Origin: Coleofasciculus sp. S288
GTDB taxonomy: Bacteria; Cyanobacteriota; Cyanobacteriia; Cyanobacteriales; Coleofasciculaceae
Assembly (NCBI GenBank): GCA_020216575.1
Contig: JAIUYC010000423.1
Coordinates: 1 to 5,038, forward strand
Reading direction: 5' to 3'
DNA: 5,038 bases
A program made the translations under genes and the position numbers. Below are positions 1 to 4,979 of this stretch, in pieces. The notes under the pieces were generated by a model that saw nothing but the letters and a program-made list of their open reading frames with translations, was not told the DNA's origin and did no database searches. The first letter of the stretch is position 1. The number at the start of each line of letters is the position of its first letter.

Positions 1-101
1 GGAACAAGAGGCAGAAATTAGCTTCTCCCTTTAGCAAGAGGGGATTGAGGGGGGTCAACAAAAATTCAGGTGCAGGATGTCAGTCAAAAAATATCATGTT
101 T

Positions 102-124
102 GCTCTGACTCAGCTAGTCAGAGC
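102..124. promoter_or_regulatory. Perfect 9-bp dyad upstream of the SDR gene
   Basis: GCTCTGACT (102-110) and AGTCAGAGC (116-124) are perfect reverse complements separated by CAGCT. The dyad ends 31 bp before the SDR start codon. No T-tract follows it, so a terminator is unlikely. Its size and place fit an operator for a dimeric repressor, or a 5'-leader hairpin. Its sequence is unlike the TetR-type sites downstream, so a different regulator would be involved. The dyad is seen directly; the role is inferred. Confidence 0.5.
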
Positions 125-155
125 GCTTACTCCTCAATCTTAAAGGCAGAGAATC

Positions 156-872
156 ATGAACCTACAGGACAAAGTTGCTATTATCACTGGAGCTAGTAGT
201 GGTATTGGCAAAGCGATCGCTCAAGATTTGGATGCAGCCGGGATGAGGCTAATCCTCACAGCGCGATCGCAAGACAAACTCGAACAGCTTGCCTCTTCCC
301 TCAACCAAGCAAAAGCGATCGCAGGTGTCATCACCGAGCCAGAAATGCCCCAACAACTGGTGGATTTTGCCCTAGAGACATTTGGGCAACTCGATGTGGT
401 TTTGAACAATGCAGGCGTGATGACTGTGGGGGCAATAGAAGACGTTGACCTCGAAGCCATTTGCCAAATGGTACGCCTAAATGTGGAATCCGTCTACCGG
501 ATGGCTTATACCGTGCTGCGACACTTCAAAAAAGTGGGCAGTGGTTTTTTAATTAACACTTCGAGTCTCGCTGGCTTGAAAACAGTACCTCAATATGGGG
601 CTTATAACGGCACAAAATTTGCCGTAGAAGCCTTCACTGACGCACTGCGGATGGAATTGGCTGGAACAGGGATTAAAGTGGCATCCATTGCTCCAGGCAC
701 GGTTGATACAGGCCTATATGACCACTGGAATCAGGAGGATAAAGACTACATCACCTCTGGAGGCGCTTTGCAACCGGAAGATATTGCTCGCTGCGTTCGG
801 TTCATCCTAGAGCAGCCAGATCATGTTCTCATTCCCAGGCTTTTGGCGGTGCCAACTAACCAGCCCGTTTGA
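156..872 (+). CDS. Classical short-chain dehydrogenase/reductase (SDR), NAD(P)-dependent oxidoreductase
   Basis: This is a 238-residue cytosolic Rossmann-fold enzyme of normal length for a classical SDR. The cofactor motif TGxxxGxG is at residues 11-18 (TGASSGIG), NNAG at 84-87, the structural Asn at 109 (LNV), the catalytic Ser at about 136/137 (INTSS), YxxxK at Tyr150/Lys154, and the PG motif at 180-181. All catalytic residues are present, so it should be active. The substrate cannot be told; the protein resembles the broad YdfG-like group (COG4221), which reduces or oxidises alcohols and carbonyl compounds. An Arg (TAR, residue 37) after beta-2 suggests NADP(H) preference, by inference. 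The ATG at 156 follows a purine-rich AAAGGCAG at 142-149. Three HIP1 sites lie in the first 170 bp of the gene. It is probably monocistronic: a foldback repeat follows it, and the next gene has its own promoter. Confidence 0.93.
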   Translation: MNLQDKVAIITGASSGIGKAIAQDLDAAGMRLILTARSQDKLEQLASSLNQAKAIAGVITEPEMPQQLVDFALETFGQLDVVLNNAGVMTVGAIEDVDLEAICQMVRLNVESVYRMAYTVLRHFKKVGSGFLINTSSLAGLKTVPQYGAYNGTKFAVEAFTDALRMELAGTGIKVASIAPGTVDTGLYDHWNQEDKDYITSGGALQPEDIARCVRFILEQPDHVLIPRLLAVPTNQPV

Positions 873-879
873 CTAAGAT

Positions 880-1002
880 GACGCGGAGACGGGGGGACAC
901 GGGGACGCGGAGAGAAATGTGTCCCAAGCTCCGTGTCCGGACTTTCGACAGTCCAAGAGTCTGAGTCCCCGCCAAATCCCTACGTCTCCCCATCTCCGCG
1001 TC
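880..1002. repeat. GC-rich foldback repeat, possible terminator
   Basis: The outer arms at 880-899 and 983-1002 are inverted copies matching at 17 of 20 positions, with ten perfect outer pairs (GACGCGGAGA / TCTCCGCGTC). Inside lie a perfect 8-bp pair GGACACGG (895-902) / CCGTGTCC (931-938) and a small hairpin GGACT (939-943) / AGTCC (950-954). A TCTTTT run at 1001-1006 follows the right arm. Purine-rich GGGGACACGGGGACGCGG-like blocks of this kind are common intergenic repeats in filamentous cyanobacteria (general knowledge, not searched here). It starts 8 bp after the SDR stop, so it may end SDR transcription. No ORF worth calling lies in it. Confidence 0.7.
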
Positions 1003-1057
1003 TTTTCATGACGAAACTCGCAGCCTCTTCCCAAGCCTAAATCAGTCGTGCTATAAA

Positions 1058-1077
1058 TATATCAAACGTTCGATATA
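1058..1077. promoter_or_regulatory. TetR-type operator, copy 1 (distal, upstream of tetR)
   Basis: TATATCAAACGTTCGATATA is a palindrome matching its reverse complement at 18 of 20 positions, centred between 1067 and 1068. A TATAAA (1052-1057) that could act as a -10 element abuts it. It is 71 bp centre to centre from copy 2. Assignment to the adjacent TetR protein is inferred from symmetry, location and recurrence at five places in the window. Confidence 0.75.
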
Positions 1078-1123
1078 AACAAAGCGGACAAGCTCAATCA
1101 ATCTAAAGCAGCGTATTGTGGAC

Positions 1124-1129
1124 TATAAT
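1124..1129 (+). promoter_or_regulatory. Consensus -10 element of the tetR promoter
   Basis: TATAAT is an exact consensus -10 hexamer whose last base is the first base of operator copy 2. A transcript from here would begin around 1136, inside the operator, leaving a leader of about 27 nt before the ATG at 1163. No good -35 hexamer is seen at the usual spacing (1101-1106 reads ATCTAA). The arrangement is a textbook one for autorepression. Confidence 0.55.
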
Positions 1130-1148
1130 ATATCGATTGTTCGATATA
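1129..1148. promoter_or_regulatory. TetR-type operator, copy 2 (proximal, tetR promoter)
   Basis: It has perfect 8-bp arms, TATATCGA and TCGATATA, around a 4-bp spacer TTGT. It ends 14 bp before the chosen tetR start codon and overlaps the -10 element, so a bound repressor would block transcription of tetR and the coupled devB gene. Confidence 0.78.
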
Positions 1149-1162
1149 AATTATTCCTGACT

Positions 1163-1750
1163 ATGCCGAAGATTGTTGACCATGATCAGTACCGTAAAGA
1201 ACTCCTCATGAAGTGTTTCGATCTATTCGCCGAGAAAGGCTATGCCTCTATCACGATGCGGGAGATTGCCAAAGGGCTTGGAGTTTCCACAGGGACGCTC
1301 TATCACTACTTTCCAAGCAAAAAAGATTTGTTTTGGCAGTTATTTGAAGAGCAAACTCAACAGGACAACCAAGCGATCGCGGCTGCACTTGGAAACGCCG
1401 AAACGCTGGAAGAACGGATTGAAGGAATCTTCGCGTTCCATGGCAAACATGAGGACTACTTCCACAAACAAATTTTGTTGGCTGTTGATTTCTATCAGCA
1501 ACAAGAGCGTGAAGAGGTGATTAACAACGAGACACTCAAACAGATGTGTGAGGAGAGTAGACAGTTTACTGCCGAACTCTTGGGTATTAAAGACCCCGCC
1601 CTCGTTAACTTTGGCATCTGTCTGCTGATGGGTTTACTTTTATTACGGCTATTTGAGGGTGAAGTCGTACCGTTTGAGCAGCAAGCTCAACTGCTAGGGA
1701 AAATGTTGACGTTGTATTTAGAACAACAAAAAATTCAGGAGGGAACGTGA
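1163..1750 (+). CDS. TetR/AcrR-family transcriptional repressor
   Basis: This is a 195-residue dimeric DNA-binding regulator of normal TetR length. The N-terminal three-helix domain spans about residues 8-55, with the helix-turn-helix in TMREIAKGLGVSTGTLYHYF (31-50) followed by the typical SKKDLF. The C-terminal half is helical and should form the ligand pocket and dimer interface; its ligand cannot be predicted. An in-frame GTG at 1118 would give 210 residues, but that start lies upstream of the operator and the predicted transcription start, while MPKIVDHDQY is a natural TetR beginning, so ATG 1163 is preferred. No clear Shine-Dalgarno precedes it. The stop codon overlaps the devB GTG start by 4 bp, implying translational coupling. 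Two palindromes upstream suggest autoregulation, and three more copies downstream suggest it also controls the DUF2834 gene, the phosphatase gene and devC. Confidence 0.93.
   Translation: MPKIVDHDQYRKELLMKCFDLFAEKGYASITMREIAKGLGVSTGTLYHYFPSKKDLFWQLFEEQTQQDNQAIAAALGNAETLEERIEGIFAFHGKHEDYFHKQILLAVDFYQQQEREEVINNETLKQMCEESRQFTAELLGIKDPALVNFGICLLMGLLLLRLFEGEVVPFEQQAQLLGKMLTLYLEQQKIQEGT
1737..1742 (+). promoter_or_regulatory. Ribosome binding site for devB, inside the tetR 3' end
   Basis: AGGAGG is a full consensus Shine-Dalgarno placed 4 nt before GTG 1747. It supports the non-ATG start and coupling of devB translation to tetR. Confidence 0.7.
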
Positions 1751-2928
1751 GTTCGGGGTTATTATCAAAACCTTCAAATCGATGGATTGTTGGACTCATT
1801 ATTGCTGCCACCGCCGTTACCGCTACCACAACGTTTTATGGTGTCTCCCGGTTTTGGCAGACAGGCAAAACCGTCTCAGATGAGCCTTCACAGACAATTC
1901 CTAAGGTGACAAAAGTAACGGCTTTGGGGCGACTGGAACCCCAAGGTGAAGTGATGCAACTGTCTGCCCCGGTTAGCTTAGACGGCGATCGCATTTCTCA
2001 ACTCCTGGTAAAACAGGGAGACTGGGTGGAGAAGGGACAGGTGATTGCAATTTTGGATTCACGCGATCGCTTACAGTCTGCCCTGGAAGAAGCCCAAGAG
2101 CAAGTCAGAGTGCAAGAGTCTCGCTTAGCACAGGTAAAAGCTGGAGCAAAAACGGGAGAAATTGCGGCGCAACAAGCAGCTATTGTCCGCTTGCAGGCAG
2201 AATTGCAGGGGGAAATTGCCACACAAAATGCTGCGATCGCTCGCTATCAAGCCGAGGTCAACAATGCTCGTGCTGAATACAACCGCTTTCAAATGTTATA
2301 CCGGGAAGGCGCAGAATCTGCCTCAAACTTGGACAGTAAGCGCTTAACACTGGAAACTGCTCAAGCTCAACTCAATCAAGCAACCGCCGGACAACAGCGA
2401 ACAGTAGAAACATTACAGGCGCAACTCAAAGAAGCCAGAGCTACCTTAAACCAGATTGCAGAAGTTCGTCCAGTAGACGTGCAGGCAGCTCAAGCTGAGG
2501 TGGATAGTGCTATTGCGGCTGTTAAACGTGCTCAAACCGACCTTAATTTAACCGAAGTGAAAGCACCTGTTTCGGGTCGAATTTTGAAAATTCACACCCG
2601 ACTAGGAGAACAGATTAGTGAGTCTGGAATTGTTGCGATCGGACAAACTGACCAGATGGTAGTCGTGGCAGAAGTCTATCAAACCGATATTGGCAAAGTT
2701 CAGCCCGGACAAAAAGCCGTGATTACCAGCCAAGCCTTTCCAGGGAAATTACAGGGAACTGTTAGCGAGATTGGATTACAGGTCAATCGGCAAAACGTTT
2801 TTAGCAATCAGCCTGGGGAAAACCTGGATCGCCGAGTGGTCGAAGTGCAAATAATGCTGAATTCTGAGGATAGCAAGCGAGTGGCAGGTCTAACCAACTT
2901 GCAAGTGCAAGTCGCGGTTCAACTGTGA
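1747..2928 (+). CDS. devB: DevB-type (HlyD family) ABC-exporter membrane fusion protein
   Basis: This is a 393-residue periplasmic adaptor anchored in the inner membrane, expected to link a DevC/DevA-type ABC transporter to a TolC-like outer-membrane channel. One N-terminal transmembrane helix (about residues 13-32) is followed by the TALGRLEPQGEV motif (58-69) typical of the DevB group. Next come a first lipoyl half-motif (about 72-104, ending GQVIAILDSRD), a long Ala/Gln-rich coiled coil (about 107-268), the second lipoyl half (VKAPVSGRIL, 271-280) and a beta-barrel domain (about 300-393). Length and order are normal. The start is GTG with a strong Shine-Dalgarno, overlapping the tetR stop as GTGA. 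In Anabaena, DevBCA exports heterocyst envelope glycolipid, but many paralogues exist with other or unknown substrates. The TetR partner here argues for an inducible paralogue rather than the developmental one. The expected next gene, devC, is displaced about 2 kb downstream. Confidence 0.92.
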   Translation: MSSGLLSKPSNRWIVGLIIAATAVTATTTFYGVSRFWQTGKTVSDEPSQTIPKVTKVTALGRLEPQGEVMQLSAPVSLDGDRISQLLVKQGDWVEKGQVIAILDSRDRLQSALEEAQEQVRVQESRLAQVKAGAKTGEIAAQQAAIVRLQAELQGEIATQNAAIARYQAEVNNARAEYNRFQMLYREGAESASNLDSKRLTLETAQAQLNQATAGQQRTVETLQAQLKEARATLNQIAEVRPVDVQAAQAEVDSAIAAVKRAQTDLNLTEVKAPVSGRILKIHTRLGEQISESGIVAIGQTDQMVVVAEVYQTDIGKVQPGQKAVITSQAFPGKLQGTVSEIGLQVNRQNVFSNQPGENLDRRVVEVQIMLNSEDSKRVAGLTNLQVQVAVQL

Positions 2929-2946
2929 ATTCATGATGCCCTAATT

Positions 2947-2966
2947 TATAACGAACGTCTGATATA
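2947..2966. promoter_or_regulatory. TetR-type operator, copy 3 (upstream of the DUF2834 gene)
   Basis: TATAACGAACGTCTGATATA matches the consensus TATATCGAACGTTCGATATA at 17 of 20 positions. It ends 14 bp before the ATG at 2981, exactly the spacing seen for copy 2 and tetR. It begins 18 bp after the devB stop, so it marks an internal promoter or operator within the cluster. Confidence 0.68.
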
Positions 2967-2980
2967 AGTGGAGAGTCAAA

Positions 2981-3316
2981 ATGCTTCAGATTGCCTACTT
3001 AATTCTTTGCATCCTAGGAACTGTTTTACCCTACTCCCAATTCGTTCCGTTCCTGTTAGACCATGGCTTCGATATCAAGCTCTTCTTTGAGCAGCTTTTT
3101 GCGAACCGAATTTCTGGATTTTTTGGCATGGACGTGATTGTATCATCGCTGGTTCTTTGGACTTTTGTTATTTGGGAAGGGTCACGTCTGAAGATGAAAA
3201 ACCTGTGGATTTATATTCTAAGTAACCTTCTAGTTGGTGTTTCCCTCGGACTGCCTCTATTTCTCCTGATGCGACAGCACAAGCTGGAAGCGGTAGGAAG
3301 TGTTGCTGAAGCGTAA
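2981..3316 (+). CDS. DUF2834 family small integral membrane protein
   Basis: This is a 111-residue, very hydrophobic protein with three likely transmembrane helices at about residues 3-25, 47-66 and 74-97, in the inner membrane. The spacing and motifs match the DUF2834 family (PF11196): an N-terminal YLILCILGTVLPYSQF, a central FFGMDVIVSSLVLWTFVIWEG, a short basic loop and a C-terminal LSNLLVGVSLGLPLFLLMR. The biochemical function of the family is unknown. The ATG follows GGAGAG (2970-2975) at good spacing, and an operator copy lies directly upstream. Transcription from here could continue into the acetyltransferase gene. Its place between devB and the downstream devC suggests co-regulation with the exporter, by inference. 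Confidence 0.85.
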   Translation: MLQIAYLILCILGTVLPYSQFVPFLLDHGFDIKLFFEQLFANRISGFFGMDVIVSSLVLWTFVIWEGSRLKMKNLWIYILSNLLVGVSLGLPLFLLMRQHKLEAVGSVAEA

Positions 3317-3427
3317 CGTACCCAATAAGAAGGTTGTTTGGTTATGCTGTGCAGAACATCCCTAGTTTGGTGGCGATTCTTTCGTCGAAAGATTTATCCC
3401 TGGACAACCCTGGCGATCGCGGCTTAC
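3317..3427. other. Gene-free stretch before the devC-like remnant
   Basis: No intact gene is recognisable here. An open frame starting at 3338 runs through it into the devC-like segment, but its first 30 residues resemble nothing I know and no convincing ribosome site precedes it. It contains the only HIP1 site (3413-3420) in the second half of the window. It may be decayed coding sequence. Confidence 0.35.
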
Positions 3428-3544
3428 AAAATCCCTTGCGCTTGTAGACTCGAACGAACTAGAGAAATCGTTCGCCTGATGGTTGCTCTGACAAGAATTG
3501 ACGCTGTAGCTGTCTGTGAATTTCTGAATGATTTACTTTGGTAA
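3428..3544 (+). pseudogene. Probable remnant of a devC 5' end
   Basis: In one frame this segment reads KIP-A, six variable residues, then TRE--RL-VAL--I. This follows the conserved N-terminus of DevC-type permeases (KIPLAWLQLTREKTRLLVAL, from memory of the family). It also resembles the intact start at 4980 (KTPLAWFQVTRE), allowing one extra residue before TRE. At the DNA level, actagagaaatc here parallels acgagagagac there. The similarity fades after about 25 residues and the frame stops at 3542-3544, whereas real DevC proteins are about 385 residues. No start codon or operator is placed for it. It lies after devB and the DUF2834 gene, a plausible site for an older devC. A chance match in a short frame cannot be excluded. 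Confidence 0.5.
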
Positions 3545-3557
3545 AACCAGGAAAACC

Positions 3558-4193
3558 ATGATGACTTTGGATATTGTTTCTCTGAAGCAAGCACAAATTG
3601 AAAAAGCTAGTGCAGTTCTTGCTAATGCATTCGACAACGATCCAGTGTTTCGATATGTGGCTCCTAAACAAGAGCAGTCCCGAGCCAATGCACTCAAATG
3701 GATTTGTAAAACTGCATTGAAATATAGCCAGCCATACAACCATATCTATACAACCACAGAGGATTTGAAAGGTGTTGCAGCTTGGATACCTCCAGGACAT
3801 TCTTCCTTAAATATTCTTCAACTCTTGCAAGCAGGTTTGTATGCCTTGCCTTTCAAACTAGGTTGGAACAAGATAGGGCGATGTATGTCGCTGTTATCCG
3901 AAATGGATGAATTCCATGAACGCGATATGCCGCATCAACACTGGTATTTATTTATGCTCGGCGTTTCACCTACTTATCAAGGGCAAGGAATTGGTAGCTT
4001 ATTGCTTCAACCCATTCTCGACCAAGCAGATAGAGAGAAGTTGCCGTGCTACCTTGAGACTTCCACTGAACAGGCAGTTCGCTTTTACCACAAAAATGGG
4101 TTTGAAGTGGTGAGAACCCATCAATTAAAAGAGGGAAATCTACAACTTTGGACAATGAAGCGAGAGCCTCAAAAAACGGTGATCCTAGGATGA
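3558..4193 (+). CDS. GNAT-family N-acetyltransferase
   Basis: This is a 211-residue cytosolic acyltransferase expected to use acetyl-CoA. The acetyl-CoA binding motif A is clear: HWYLFMLGVSPTYQGQGIGS (128-147), with the pyrophosphate loop QGQGIG at 141-146. Motif B follows in CYLETST (164-170) and AVRFYHKNGFEVV (173-185). The N-terminal third (AFDNDPVFRYVAP, 24-36) and the HWYL-LGV strand resemble uncharacterised GNATs related to puromycin-type acetyltransferases, but the acceptor is unknown and could be a small molecule or a protein. ATG 3558 is preferred because AGGA (3549-3552) sits 5 nt before it. An in-frame ATG at 3528 would add ten residues and overlap the remnant frame. No operator copy directly precedes it, so it probably depends on transcription from the DUF2834 promoter. 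No HIP1 sites lie in the gene. Confidence 0.88.
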   Translation: MMTLDIVSLKQAQIEKASAVLANAFDNDPVFRYVAPKQEQSRANALKWICKTALKYSQPYNHIYTTTEDLKGVAAWIPPGHSSLNILQLLQAGLYALPFKLGWNKIGRCMSLLSEMDEFHERDMPHQHWYLFMLGVSPTYQGQGIGSLLLQPILDQADREKLPCYLETSTEQAVRFYHKNGFEVVRTHQLKEGNLQLWTMKREPQKTVILG

Positions 4194-4194
4194 A

Positions 4195-4226
4195 TTAGCG
4201 ATGTATAATCATTTTTTCATTGCTAA
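4195..4226. terminator. Stem-loop after the acetyltransferase gene
   Basis: TTAGCGATG (4195-4203) pairs with CATTGCTAA (4218-4226) over 9 bp with one G-U pair, around a 14-nt loop that holds TATAATC and a T-run. It starts 2 bp after the stop codon. No U-tract follows the stem, so it is at best a weak terminator, processing site or mRNA-stabilising hairpin. The TATAAT at 4204-4209 inside the loop could alternatively be a -10 element, though no -35 is evident. Confidence 0.3.
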
Positions 4227-4260
4227 ACGAGTAGCAGTTATCGCGATTACGCGATTAGAA

Positions 4261-4280
4261 GATAACAAATGTTCTGTATA
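4261..4280. promoter_or_regulatory. TetR-type operator, copy 4 (upstream of the phosphatase gene)
   Basis: GATAACAAATGTTCTGTATA matches copy 1 at 15 of 20 positions, keeping the central AA-YGTT and the TATA end. It ends 25 bp before the ATG at 4306. It is the most diverged copy and overlaps a second small inverted repeat, GTTCT-GTAT-AGAAC (4271-4284). Recognition by the same TetR protein is inferred. Confidence 0.52.
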
Positions 4281-4305
4281 GAACAATAGAGCTGTGTGAA
4301 GTAAA

Positions 4306-4890
4306 ATGCGAATTCTATTTGTTTGTACTGGTAACACCTGTCGCAGCCCGATGGCTGAAGCGCTACTTCAAAAAAAGATTCGAGAACTGGGGAAAGTAGG
4401 TGAAAGCTTAGGTGAAATTGAGGTGCAATCAACTGGACTCTATAAATTTAAGGGAATGCCTGTGTCACCCCACACCCTAACTGTGTTGGCAGAGTACGGC
4501 ATTCAATATGACCAAGAACCCCAAGGGATAAATCAAGAACTTATCGAATGGGCAGATTTGGTACTGACGATGACGCGGTTTCATAAATATGTAACGCTCA
4601 CTCTGTTTCCTGAAATTATCGACAAGACTTTCACCCTTAAAGAATTTGTGGGGGAGCAAAGTTCTTATGATATTAGTGATCCAGTTGGCAAATCCTTATC
4701 AAGATATCGCCAATGCGCTCAGGAAATCGACCAAGCACTCAATCGTTTACAGCAGAAGTTAATCCAGGTTTCATCTGAAACCGACAAAGGTTTTTTGTCA
4801 TTCCCCACTCCTCAACCCTTACCCCGCGCTCTACCCCTCTTAAGGTGGTTAATGAAACTGACAAAAAAGAGCAAAAAGAGACACCGTTGA
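4306..4890 (+). CDS. Low-molecular-weight phosphatase, YwlE-like (probable protein arginine phosphatase)
   Basis: This is a 194-residue cytosolic phosphatase of the LMW-PTP fold. The P-loop CTGNTCRS covers residues 7-14, with nucleophile Cys7 and phosphate-binding Arg13. The general acid is Asp125 in DISDPVG (122-128). Thr11 in the loop is the residue that in Bacillus/Geobacillus YwlE favours phosphoarginine; tyrosine phosphatases usually read CxGNICRS. DLVLTMT (84-90) and FTLKEFV (109-115) also resemble YwlE. The assignment as an arginine phosphatase is therefore reasonable but untested, and a tyrosine phosphatase remains possible. Arsenate reductase is less likely. Members are usually about 150-165 residues; the extra C-terminal tail (about 158-194) is proline/leucine-rich and then strongly basic (KKSKKRHR). 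The ribosome site is weak (GAAG upstream of the ATG). An operator copy upstream suggests control by the TetR protein. Confidence 0.88.
   Translation: MRILFVCTGNTCRSPMAEALLQKKIRELGKVGESLGEIEVQSTGLYKFKGMPVSPHTLTVLAEYGIQYDQEPQGINQELIEWADLVLTMTRFHKYVTLTLFPEIIDKTFTLKEFVGEQSSYDISDPVGKSLSRYRQCAQEIDQALNRLQQKLIQVSSETDKGFLSFPTPQPLPRALPLLRWLMKLTKKSKKRHR
4792..4848. repeat. Pyrimidine-rich repeat-like DNA within the phosphatase 3' end
   Basis: The + strand here is C/T-rich (CATTCCCCACTCCTCAACCC and similar), unlike the body of the gene. It recalls the CCCCACTCCCC-type intergenic repeats common in filamentous cyanobacteria. It encodes FLSFPTPQPLPRALPLLRW, part of the non-conserved tail of the phosphatase. 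Resemblance to known repeats is from general knowledge and was not searched. Confidence 0.4.
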
Positions 4891-4919
4891 GACAGGGCAG
4901 AACATGACGCGCACTAATA

Positions 4920-4939
4920 GATAACAAACATTCGATTTA
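4920..4939. promoter_or_regulatory. TetR-type operator, copy 5 (upstream of devC)
   Basis: GATAACAAACATTCGATTTA matches copy 1 at 16 of 20 positions and copy 4 closely in its left half (GATAACAAA). It ends 40 bp before the devC ATG at 4980. A TTGAGA at 4887-4892 could be a -35 element, but no well-spaced -10 is seen. Confidence 0.58.
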
Positions 4940-4979
4940 GCTTTTTTCCACTCTTTTCTCTTCCTGAGGCAGGTTTATT

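Noticed and set aside
21..55. Short stem CTCCCTTT / AAGAGGGG at the window start as a terminator of an upstream gene
   Set aside because: The pairing is imperfect and no T-run follows. It resembles common G-rich intergenic repeats, but too little is visible to call it.
1118..1162. GTG start at 1118 giving a 15-residue longer TetR protein
   Set aside because: It would place operator copy 2 and its -10 element inside the coding region, and MPKIVDHDQY from ATG 1163 is the natural family start.
1605..2222. Minus-strand frames across the tetR/devB region
   Set aside because: They are shadows of well-supported + strand genes, Cys/Ser-rich or of low complexity, as expected from antisense translation.
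3446..3465. A sixth operator-like site containing TCGAACG
   Set aside because: It matches the consensus at only about 11 of 20 positions, lacks a symmetric right half, lies in the devC-like reading frame and is about 90 bp from the next start codon.
3451..3474. Inverted repeat CGAACGA / TCGTTCG as a terminator or regulatory hairpin
   Set aside because: It is a 7-bp stem with a 10-nt loop and no T-run, and it falls in the devC-like segment where conserved residues better explain the sequence.
3459..3800. Minus-strand frame of 113 residues over the acetyltransferase
   Set aside because: It lies antisense to a gene with clear GNAT motifs, shows no recognisable domain of its own and has no ribosome site that stands out.
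4306..4890. Reading the phosphatase as an arsenate reductase (ArsC of the LMW-PTP fold)
   Set aside because: The expected redox-active cysteine pair in the middle of the protein (around positions 82 and 89) is absent, and no ars genes lie nearby.
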